Assembly (NCBI RefSeq): GCF_028747645.1
Contig: NZ_CP118100.1
Coordinates: 186,001 to 250,000, forward strand
Direction: 5' to 3'
Origin: Microbacterium esteraromaticum
Lineage (GTDB): Bacteria; Actinomycetota; Actinomycetes; Actinomycetales; Microbacteriaceae
Length of the DNA: 64,000 nucleotides
Of this stretch, positions 8,038-16,500 are shown one piece after another; the stretch's first letter is position 1, and each line of letters opens with the position of its first letter. The notes beneath the pieces were generated by a model, which saw only the letters and a list, made by a program, of their open reading frames with translations, did no database searches and was not told the origin of the DNA. The translations under genes and the position numbers were made by a program.

Positions 8038-9741
8038 ATGGCGGATGCCCGAGACTCGCGCGTCGCCGAACCGCGCGCCGGCAGGGATGCCGCGGGACGC
8101 GCCCGCTACCGGCGCATCCTGCGCTTCGCGGCGCGCGCGTTCGTGCAGATCTGGTGGTTCGAACTCGTGCTGCCCCGGGTGGGGATGGCGCATGTCGCCG
8201 AACGCACGCGCGACGATCGGATGCTGGCGCTCGCCCGTCGCTTCCGCACGCTCGCGGTGGCGCTGGGCGGGCTGATGATCAAGATCGGCCAGTTCATGTC
8301 GTCGAGGCTCGACGTGCTGCCGCCCGAGATCACGGCCGAACTTGCCGCATTGCAGGACGAGGTGCCCGCGGTGCCGTTCGATCAGATCCGCGTGGTGGCC
8401 GACACTGAACTCGGCATGCCGCTCGAGCGGGCGTTCGCCTCGTTCGATCGGATGCCCGTGGCCGCGGCATCCCTCGGTCAGGCGCACCGCGCCACCCTGC
8501 TGCCCGCGGATGCGGCCGAGACCGGTCTGGACGCGGTGATCGTCAAGGTGCAGCGTCCCGGCATCGACCGGATCGTCGAGGTCGACCTCGCGGCGCTGCG
8601 GCGGGTCGCCCGCTGGGCCCAGCGGGTGCGCATGGTCTCGGACCGCGTCGATGCGCCCGCGCTCGTCGAGGAGTTCGCGCAGACCTGCCACGAAGAGATC
8701 GACTACCTGCACGAGGCCGTGAGTGCTGAGCGCTTCGCGCAGGACTTCATCGATGATGACCGCGTCGGTGCGCCCGCGATCGTCTGGGAGCGCAGTACGC
8801 GCCGGGTGCTCACCCTCGAAGACGTCACGGCCATCAAGATCAACGACACGGTGGCGCTGCGTGCCGCCGGCATCGACCCGGCCGACATCGCCCAAGTGTT
8901 CGCCGGCGTCATGCTCGATCAGGTCTTCACCCACTCGTTCGTGCATGCCGACCCGCACCCCGGAAACATCTTCGTCACCCCGCTCGACGCCAGTGCGCGG
9001 GGCTGGCGGCTGACGTTCATCGACTTCGGCATGATGGCCGAGGTACCCGACGACCTGCGCGCCGGGCTGCGCACGCTCGTGATCGCCGTCGCCGCGCGCG
9101 ACAGTCAGGGGCTCGTGCGCGCCGCGCAGCAGATCGGCGTGCTGCTGCCGTCGGCCGACACGGTTCAGCTCGAACGTGCTCTCACCGTGCTGTTCGCCCG
9201 CTTCGGAGGGATGGGCTTCAGCGAGCTGCGCGACGTCGACCCCGACGAGCTGCGCCAGTTCGGCATGGAGTTCGGCGACACCGTGCGCAGCCTGCCCGTG
9301 CAACTGCCCGAGAAGCTGCTGCTGCTCATGCGCGCCGTCTCGCTGACCTCGGGCATGTGCAGCGCGCTGGATGCGTCGTTCAACATCTGGGAGCCCGTCG
9401 AGCCGTATGCCACCAAGCTGCTGCGCGACGAGAGCGGAAACCTGGTGCAGGATCTCGTCGCGCAGTCGACCGCGAACATGGGTGCGCTGTGGCGCATGCC
9501 CGCACGCGTGGACGGACTCATCGACCGCTTCGACGCCGGCACCCTCACCTTCGACATCTCCAGCCTGGAACACCGACTCGACCGGATCATCCGCGTGGCG
9601 GTGCGGGCCGTGTCGGCAGTGTTGTTCGGCGGACTGCTGATCGGGGGCGCGCTTCTGCTCGGGCCGGTCACCTGGCTCGGGGTCACGCTCATGAGCGTTT
9701 CGGTGCTGCCGCTCCTGCACGCGGTGTTCGGGCGGCGGTAG
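8038..9741 (+). CDS. ABC1/AarF/UbiB-family atypical kinase
   Basis: About 567 residues of the UbiB-like protein-kinase-like family, linked elsewhere to isoprenoid-quinone synthesis and lipid homeostasis. Landmarks in order are the KxGQ motif in LMIKIGQFMSSRLD, the Ala-rich loop AAASLGQAHRA replacing the kinase Gly loop, VIVKVQRPG with the invariant Lys, HADPHPGNIF as catalytic loop, and LTFIDFGMM as the DFG segment. Two hydrophobic C-terminal stretches (AVLFGGLLIGGALLLG and the following one) suggest membrane anchoring. ATG 8038 follows GAGGGGG; GTG 8014, overlapping the padR stop, is an alternative. Confidence 0.9.
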   Translation: MADARDSRVAEPRAGRDAAGRARYRRILRFAARAFVQIWWFELVLPRVGMAHVAERTRDDRMLALARRFRTLAVALGGLMIKIGQFMSSRLDVLPPEITAELAALQDEVPAVPFDQIRVVADTELGMPLERAFASFDRMPVAAASLGQAHRATLLPADAAETGLDAVIVKVQRPGIDRIVEVDLAALRRVARWAQRVRMVSDRVDAPALVEEFAQTCHEEIDYLHEAVSAERFAQDFIDDDRVGAPAIVWERSTRRVLTLEDVTAIKINDTVALRAAGIDPADIAQVFAGVMLDQVFTHSFVHADPHPGNIFVTPLDASARGWRLTFIDFGMMAEVPDDLRAGLRTLVIAVAARDSQGLVRAAQQIGVLLPSADTVQLERALTVLFARFGGMGFSELRDVDPDELRQFGMEFGDTVRSLPVQLPEKLLLLMRAVSLTSGMCSALDASFNIWEPVEPYATKLLRDESGNLVQDLVAQSTANMGALWRMPARVDGLIDRFDAGTLTFDISSLEHRLDRIIRVAVRAVSAVLFGGLLIGGALLLGPVTWLGVTLMSVSVLPLLHAVFGRR

Positions 9742-9791
9742 GTTCTGCGGGTCGGGATGGGGCAGCCCGGGGCGCGTCAGGGCGGGGCGCG

Positions 9792-10364
9792 TCAGCGCTC
9801 GATGCGCGACTGCGCGCTCAGCCGGTGCCACCCGCGGTTGTGGTAGACCAGTGCGTCGCCCGGAGCACCGGGATCGACGTCGCGTTCGATGTGCGACTCG
9901 AGCGCATGAGCGGCGATGACGGTCGAGGTTCCGGCATCCATGCGATTGATGACGGCGCACCGCACCCACGCGCGCACTCCGGCGTACACGGGTTCGCCGG
10001 TGCTCAGGCGCGACCAGCGGTGCGTCTGAGCGAAGCGATCGATGCCACCGGTCGCGCCGAGCTTGGCGAGGTCGAGATCCTGCGCGTCGAGCAGGTGAAC
10101 GACCACGCTCTCCGCGCGTGAGAGAACGTCGGATGCTGACGACAGGGCCGAGACCGAGAAGATCAGCAGCGGCGGTTCGGCGCTGACTGACACGACCGAC
10201 GTGGCGGTCAGCGCGACCGGCCCGTCGCCGGCATCCGCGGTGATGACGGCGACGCCACCAGGGTGTCCGCGGAACAGTGCCTTGAACTCGTCAGCCGAGA
10301 GCGAGGCCGAGAAGCCGTGCGCCGACTCCTCGGCCCACGCCGCGGCGGGATACGCGTGGAACAC
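9792..10364 (-). CDS. Flavin reductase-like (FMN-binding) protein of the MesD operon
   Basis: A 190-residue protein of the flavin-reductase/FMN-binding split-barrel family. Evidence is FRGHPGGVAVITADAGDGPVA at the start of the barrel, TATSVVSVSAEPPLLIFSV in the flavin-contact strand and a C-terminal NRGWHRL. GTG 10364 is chosen because GAGGAG lies seven bases upstream and it begins two bases after the mesD stop. Within this operon it is a natural source of reduced flavin for the oxygen-dependent DUF1852 partner; that link is inference. It is the last gene of the three-gene unit. Confidence 0.82.
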   Translation of the reverse strand: MFHAYPAAAWAEESAHGFSASLSADEFKALFRGHPGGVAVITADAGDGPVALTATSVVSVSAEPPLLIFSVSALSSASDVLSRAESVVVHLLDAQDLDLAKLGATGGIDRFAQTHRWSRLSTGEPVYAGVRAWVRCAVINRMDAGTSTVIAAHALESHIERDVDPGAPGDALVYHNRGWHRLSAQSRIER

Positions 10365-10366
10365 GG

Positions 10367-11428
10367 TCAGACTCCTCGACCCGCGAGTTCTTCGCGAACG
10401 ATGCTCGCGCCCGCGCTGAGCGCGCTGAGCTTCGCCAGTGCGACATCGCGACGCAACGGAGCCATGCCGCAGTTCGTGCTCGCGACGAGCTTGTCGGCAT
10501 CGACGAACGCGAGCGCCTTTCGCAGTGTGTCGGCGACCTCTTCGGGGGTCTCGACCTGCTCGGTCGCGACGTCGATGGCGCCGAGCATGACCTTCTTGCC
10601 ACGCAGCAGTTCGATCAGATCGGTCGGCACACGAGAGTGATGCGACTCCAGCGAGATGGTGTCGATGCTCGACCGCTGCAGCAACGGGAACGACTCCTCG
10701 TACTGCCGCCACTCCGACCCGAGCGTCGTCTTCCACTCGTTGTTGGCCGTGATCCCGTAGCCGTAGCAGATATGCACGACCGTTTCGGCGCGCAGCCCTT
10801 CTACCGCGCGCTCCAGCGCCGCGACACCCCAGTCCTTGACGTCATCGAAGAAGACATTGAAGGCGGGCTCGTCGAACTGGATGACGTCGACGCCGGCGGC
10901 TTCGAGTTCTCTGGCCTCTTGGTTGAGGATCGTCGCGAACTCCCACGCCAGCTTCTCGCGGCTCCGGTAGTGCGCGTCGTGCAGGGTGTCGACCATCGTC
11001 ATCGGGCCGGGCAGAGCCCACTTGATGGGGCGGACGGTCGCGGCGCGCAAGAACTTCGCGTCGTCGACGAACACGGGCCGCTCGCGCGTGACCGCCCCGA
11101 CGACGGTGGGCACGCTCGCGTCGTAGCGGTCGCGGATGCGCACGGTCTCACGCTGCTCGAAATCGACGCCGCTGAGGTGCTCGATGAACGTCGTGACGAA
11201 GTGTTGGCGGGTCTGCTCGCCGTCGCTGACGATGTCGATACCGCGCGCCGTCTGCTCCTGCACGGCCGAGCGCAGAGCATCCTGCTTGCCCTCGGCCAGC
11301 TCGGTGCCCTGCAGCTTCCACGGCGACCAGAGGGTTTCGGGCTGCGCGAGCCACGACGGTTTCGGCAGGCTGCCGACGGTGGAGGTCGGCAGGAGCGTGT
11401 GCGCGCTCGACGCCTCGTGGCCGGTCAT
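10367..11428 (-). CDS. mesD: Core (folate-independent) methionine synthase, MesD type
   Basis: About 353 residues equivalent only to the catalytic C-terminal barrel of MetE, with no folate-binding N-terminal domain. The zinc ligands of MetE are all visible: VVHICYGYG supplies His and Cys, ISLESHHSR the Glu, and VASTNCGM the last Cys. TVGSLPKP and QFDEPAFNVF are typical of the fold. ATG 11428 overlaps the DUF1852 stop as ATGA. MesD enzymes form methionine from homocysteine without methyl-folate or cobalamin and need DUF1852 and oxygen. Adjacency to DUF1852 makes MesD the best assignment over a MetE fragment. Confidence 0.88.
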   Translation of the reverse strand: MTGHEASSAHTLLPTSTVGSLPKPSWLAQPETLWSPWKLQGTELAEGKQDALRSAVQEQTARGIDIVSDGEQTRQHFVTTFIEHLSGVDFEQRETVRIRDRYDASVPTVVGAVTRERPVFVDDAKFLRAATVRPIKWALPGPMTMVDTLHDAHYRSREKLAWEFATILNQEARELEAAGVDVIQFDEPAFNVFFDDVKDWGVAALERAVEGLRAETVVHICYGYGITANNEWKTTLGSEWRQYEESFPLLQRSSIDTISLESHHSRVPTDLIELLRGKKVMLGAIDVATEQVETPEEVADTLRKALAFVDADKLVASTNCGMAPLRRDVALAKLSALSAGASIVREELAGRGV

Positions 11429-12411
11429 GCGGCGGGGGTGAGGTAGTCGGCGGCCCACCGCTCAAGGACATCCTTGTGCGGGGTGATGAAGTGCTCTTCG
11501 GTGTACTTGCCCTGGGTGACAGCGAGCTGGCTGCGCTCGACCCGGTCGTACGCGATCCGCGTCTGCGAGTAGTCCTGCTGCTGCAGGCTCGGGCGGTACA
11601 CAGCCGGAGCAGCCGCGTTGGCGTTGTAGATCTCGGGACGGTAGATCTTCTGGAACGTCTCCATGGTGCTGATCGTGCCGATGAGCTCCAGGTCGGAGTA
11701 GTCGCCCAGCAGGTCGCCACGGAAGTAGAAGGCGAGCGGTGCGACGCTGCCACGGGGCATGAAGTACCGCACCCGCAGCCCCATCTTGCCGAAGTAGTCA
11801 TCGGTGAGCGACGAGTCGTCCTGCTCGTACTCGACGCCGAGAACGGGGTGGTGGTTGCCGGTGCGGCGGTACGTGCGGCTCGTCGAGACGCTGATGCAGA
11901 TCACGGGCAGCTTCTCGAAGCGCTCCCGGTAGGCGTCGGATGCCAGGAAGTGCGCGAACAGCTTGCCGTGAAGGTCTCCGAAGTCGTCGGGGATGCCGGC
12001 GTCGGCGGACTTGATTGCGGGCAGCAGCACGCTGAAGTCGAAGTCGCGCACGTAGGACGAGAAGTTGTTGCCGACGATGCCGTGGTGGCGGGCGCCGGTG
12101 TGCTGGTCGACGATCCAGATGTCGAGCACCTCGAGCAGCGGGAACTCCCGGTCTTCGTCTGCTGCGGTGAACTCCAGCTGCGCCGAGACGATGTCGAGCT
12201 CTAGTGTGTAGCGGTCGCCGTCCGGGTTGTCCCAGCCGGCGAGGTCGTTGAAGCGACGGTCGATCATGGTCAGCGCATTGCGCAGGTTCTCCTGACGGTG
12301 CTCGCCCCGGGCCAGGTTGGCGAAGTTCGTCGTCGCGCGCGAGCTCTGCGAGGGGGAGTAGTCCTCGTCGAAGCGAGTGGTGGTGATGCTGAAAGCGAAG
12401 TCGTCCGCCAT
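11425..12411 (-). CDS. mesX: DUF1852 protein, MesX partner of MesD
   Basis: About 328 residues of the DUF1852 family, beginning MADDFAFSITTTRFDEDY. Members are found almost only beside MesD-type methionine synthases, which need them and oxygen; the chemistry and methyl donor are not settled. Visible conserved-looking stretches include NFANLARGEHRQENLRN, IDRRFNDLAGWDNPDGDRY and THEEHFITPHKD-like text near the C-terminus (EEHFITPHKDVLERW). ATG 12411 lacks a good ribosome site, though GGAGG lies about 40 bases upstream, so the start is the weakest point. First gene of the mesX-mesD-flavin reductase unit. Confidence 0.87.
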   Translation of the reverse strand: MADDFAFSITTTRFDEDYSPSQSSRATTNFANLARGEHRQENLRNALTMIDRRFNDLAGWDNPDGDRYTLELDIVSAQLEFTAADEDREFPLLEVLDIWIVDQHTGARHHGIVGNNFSSYVRDFDFSVLLPAIKSADAGIPDDFGDLHGKLFAHFLASDAYRERFEKLPVICISVSTSRTYRRTGNHHPVLGVEYEQDDSSLTDDYFGKMGLRVRYFMPRGSVAPLAFYFRGDLLGDYSDLELIGTISTMETFQKIYRPEIYNANAAAPAVYRPSLQQQDYSQTRIAYDRVERSQLAVTQGKYTEEHFITPHKDVLERWAADYLTPAA

Positions 12412-12517
12412 GAGGGGCCAATCCGGTGTCGAGGGGGCCTGGTGCGGCCTCCGGGAGAAGATTGATCCATCGTGCGTGAGGCACTCGGATATCGGGTAAC
12501 TCGACTTGGGTATGGGT

Positions 12518-12540
12518 TGCCATAGAGTTTGCCTATGGCA
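12518..12540. promoter_or_regulatory. LysR operator overlapping the regulator start codon
   Basis: TGCCATA (12518-12524), nine bases, TATGGCA (12534-12540) is a perfect inverted repeat whose right arm contains the LysR ATG at 12535. T-N11-A type symmetry in the divergent interval with mesX is what a LysR regulator would bind. Its placement implies tight autorepression. Confidence 0.6.
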
Positions 12541-13476
12541 CAAGGATCGAGTGGTCTCACGCTGCAGCAACTGCGCTATTTCATCGACGTCGCAGCGGAG
12601 GGGTCGATCTCTGCCGCGGCTGATCTTCTCTTCGTCGCGCAGCCCACGATGTCGGCGGCGATGAAGGAACTCGAGGCTCGTGTGGGCCGGGCACTCCTCG
12701 TCCGCTCTGCGCGCGGCGTCACCTTAACGCCTGATGGTGCTGAGTTTCTGGGCTACGCACGGCAGGTCGTCGAGCAGGTGGCGCTCCTGGAGCAGCGCTA
12801 TCTCGGTCGGGCGCCGTCCCGGCGACTGCTCGGCGTCTCGACCCAGCACTACTCGTTCGCCGTCGACGCGTTCGTGCGGATGGTGAAGGCCAGCGGCGCG
12901 GCCGAATACGAGTTCTCACTGCGCGAAACACGCACGTGGGACATCATCGAAGATGTCCGCACATTACGCAGCGAGATCGGCATCCTGTACCGAAACGAGT
13001 TCAACCGCCGGGTCATCGACAAGCTCCTGCGCGATTCGGGGCTCGTGTTCCACCCGCTCTTCCTCGCCGAGCCGCACATCTTCATCTCGCGGGGCAACCC
13101 CCTGGCCGCGCAAGAGCGGGTCACGCTCGACGACCTCGCCGAGCTCCCCCGACTCACGTTCGATCAGGGCGTGAACAACTCGTTCTACTTCGCCGAAGAG
13201 ATCCTCTCGACGCTGTCGAGCAAGCAGGAGATCCGCGTGTCCGACCGGGCGACGATCTTCAACCTGATGATCGGTCTCGGCGGGTACACCATCTCGACGG
13301 GCATCATCAGCGACGAGCTCGACCCCGCGATCGTCGCCATCCCGCTCGACGTCGACGAAAGCATCGAGATCGGTTGGATCGACCATGCCGCGATCCCGCT
13401 CACCGAGCAGGCGCAGCGCTACCTCGCCGAAGTGCGAGCGGTCGTCGCGGGGTTCGGTGTCGAGGTGCTCGGCTGA
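12535..13476 (+). CDS. LysR-family regulator, likely of the mesXD operon
   Basis: A 313-residue LysR protein: winged helix at residues 5-65 (LTLQQLRYFIDVAAEGSIS, then AQPTMSAAMKELEARVGRAL) and the effector-binding domain from about 90 onward. It is divergent from mesX with about 120 bp between. ATG 12535 is inside a perfect inverted repeat; TTG 12529 is an alternative start. By position it would sense methionine, homocysteine or a methyl-donor status, as MetR does in other bacteria, but the sequence does not show the effector. Confidence 0.88.
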   Translation: MAQGSSGLTLQQLRYFIDVAAEGSISAAADLLFVAQPTMSAAMKELEARVGRALLVRSARGVTLTPDGAEFLGYARQVVEQVALLEQRYLGRAPSRRLLGVSTQHYSFAVDAFVRMVKASGAAEYEFSLRETRTWDIIEDVRTLRSEIGILYRNEFNRRVIDKLLRDSGLVFHPLFLAEPHIFISRGNPLAAQERVTLDDLAELPRLTFDQGVNNSFYFAEEILSTLSSKQEIRVSDRATIFNLMIGLGGYTISTGIISDELDPAIVAIPLDVDESIEIGWIDHAAIPLTEQAQRYLAEVRAVVAGFGVEVLG

Positions 13477-13545
13477 GGCAGAGGTTCACCTGCCGTTCGC
13501 GCGGCGGATGCAACCGGTTCGTGTGCTCACCCTACGGTCGAGCGA

Positions 13546-16500
13546 GTGCGCGTACTGACCCCTGCCTCTGCTCCTGTCACTCGTGGTCGTGCCTTTCAGC
13601 GCGACCGGCCGCGCGGGGTCCGCGCGGGGCGACGCGCGGGGGCGATGGTCGCCGGCTCGGTCGCGCTCGGACTGGTGGCCACGCTGCTGACCGCCCCGAC
13701 GGCGCACGCGGCCGACGCCGCGATCGATGGCACCAGTGCGCATCCGACGTTCCTGGGCAAGACCCACTACACGGGAGAGTTCCACTCGCACACGTCGATC
13801 AGCGACGGGGTGAAGCTGCCTGAGGACGCCTACACCTACGTCGCCGAGAACACCGACGTCGACTTCTTCTCGGCCAGCGAGCACGACGTGACGATGGACG
13901 TGCGCTCGGCAGACGACTGGGTCGACGATCACGAGCACGCGCACTCGAACGAGTGGAAATACCTCAAGAGCGGCGCGGAACGCCACAACGCCTCGGGCAA
14001 TAGCGACCTGGTGGCCGTGCCCGGCGAAGAAGTCACCTGGTACGACTCGACCGGACACATCAACCTGTTCAACGCCGAGTGGTTCGTCACCGCACCCGGC
14101 TACGTGCGCGGGTCGGGCGACAACCTGGGAGGCGCGTTCCCGGTCGGCGACTTCATGTACGACCTGCCCACGTTCTATGCGCGCCTCGCGGCCGACGGTG
14201 AGGTCATCGGCCAGTTCAACCATCCCTCACCCACCGGCAAGGGCAACTTCGACCACTTCGCGCACCTCACCCCAGAGGCTGACGCGCGCATGTCGTTGTT
14301 TGAGCACAAGGGTCCCGCCTATGACGCCCAGTGGCAGCTCGCCCTCGACAACGGATGGCACATCGCACCCGTCTTCAACGGCGACGAGCACAGCGCCAAC
14401 TGGGTCAGCGCCAACCCGGCACTGACGGGTGTCTGGGCAGACGAGAAGTCGCTCGACGGCGTGCACCGGGCGATGAACGAGCGCAGCATGTACTCGACGC
14501 TCGACGAGAACGCGATTCTCGCGTTCAGCGCGAACGACCAGATGATGGGGTCGATCCTTCCCGCCGACACCGCCCGGATCGATGCGGTCGTGCAGGTCGC
14601 CGATCCGGATGCCGATGACTCGTTCACCCGGGTGCAGATCATCAGCAACGCCGGCCGCGTGGCGCACGACTTCGGAGCCCTCAGCGGTGCCGTGCAGAAC
14701 CTCGACGTGACCCTCGACGTCGCAGACGGCGACTACTACTTCGTCAAGGCCACACAGGCCGACGGCGCCCAGCTGGTCTCGGCCCCGATCTGGGTCGGCG
14801 AGACGGTGCGCGGTGCCGACTACGCACCGCAGATCATTGTCGATGCCGCCGCACCCGAGCATGCCGAAGAAGGCGAGCGCATCACTCTTCCGTCCTTCAC
14901 TGCCACCGACGACAGTGGCACCGACCCGGCCACGACGGTCGAGGTCTACAACTCCGAGCACCGGCTCACGGTGACCGACGGTTCGTTCACCGTGGAGGGC
15001 TACGACGACCACTTCGTCGTGATCAAAGCCACCGACAACAAGGGCAACACCGCGGCGACGGTGCACCGCATCCAGGTCGCGGCCACCGACCTCGATCCCG
15101 AGGCCGTTTTCCGCCACCTGGGCACCGTTGCCACTGTAGGCGCCGAGGCCGGCGAGGCCGGCCTGAGCGTGGCCACCGACATCGCCGTCGAGAAGGCCTG
15201 GGCCAAGATCGCGCCCGTCGGTGCACTGTTCGGCCTGGGGGCTGAGACAGTCGCATCGTCCAACGACCGCGTCTTCGAGGTCAACTCCATCGCCACCGAG
15301 GCCGACACCTACCTGGATAGCATCACTGCCCATGCCCTGCGCAGTCACGAGTTCGACCTGAGCGGCCTCGACGACGGCGCCCGCTACGAGTACCGCTTCG
15401 GCGTCACCGAGAATGGCCCGTGGACCGACGTGCGAGGAGAGTTCGTCGCCGGTGGTGCCGAAGACGCACCCGTGTACGTGCTCGGTGATGTTCAAGTCAA
15501 CAGCGGCGCGCAGGCCGACTTCGAACTGCCGGCGCAGATGCTTGACCAGCTGCGCGCGCAGCGCGCCGGCGGCGACACCGTGATCCAGGTCGGCGACCTT
15601 GTCGACAACGGCGGCAACGCCGCACAGTGGCAGGGTACGTTCGACCATTCGCTGAAAGACCTCGACCTGCAGTTCGCCCCCATGGTCGGCAACCACGAGA
15701 CGTACGGCGACCGCGAGACCAGCGCAGCGCTGTCGGTCGAACGCAGCCGCATCTTCAGCTCGATGTTCGACCTGCCCAAGAACGGCAGCGAGATCGGTGA
15801 GAGCAACTACTCGTTCGACCGGGGCAGCATCCACTTCTCGGTGCTGAACTCGAACTACGACCTCGACACCCAGCTCGCCTGGCTGGAACAGGATGTGCGC
15901 GCCAGCGACGCCGAATGGAACGTCGTGATGGGGCACTTCCCCTACTACGGAGGCCGGCACAGCGGCGATGCCGGCATGTCGGTGGCCCGCGCCAAGATCA
16001 CCCAGACGCTGCACCAGCTTGGCGTCGGACTGCACATCGGCGGTCATGACCACGTTTACAAGCGCAGCACCATGCTTGACGGTGAGCTCGTGACCGACGA
16101 CGCACTCAAGGACCGCGGCACCACCTTCGTCACGATGGGGTCGAGCGGCCCCAAGTTCTACGACAACCAGGCGCAGTGGTGGGACGACACCGTGTACGAC
16201 GTCGACACGCAGACGGGCCTCGTGCTCGAAGCCGTTGAGGGTGAACTTCAGGCCCGGGTCTACACGATCGACGGCGAACTGGTCGACGAGTTCGCGGTGA
16301 GCAAGCCCGAGGCGGAGTTCCGCGTCACCTCGCACGACGTCGTCGATGGCTCGCTCGCAGAGATCGGTGTGCTCAGCACTGAGGGCGCCCGCGACGACGC
16401 TACCCTGATCGCTGCGGCCTACGACCTCACCGGCGAGACGCTGCTCGATGTGCGCACCGCCACCGTAGAGCTCGATCACCGCGGCACCGAGCAGCTCGTC

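Noticed and set aside
7777..9969. A 730-codon minus-strand frame opposite the ABC1 kinase and PadR genes
   Set aside because: His/Arg/Asp-rich composition without motifs; the plus strand encodes conserved proteins over the same DNA.
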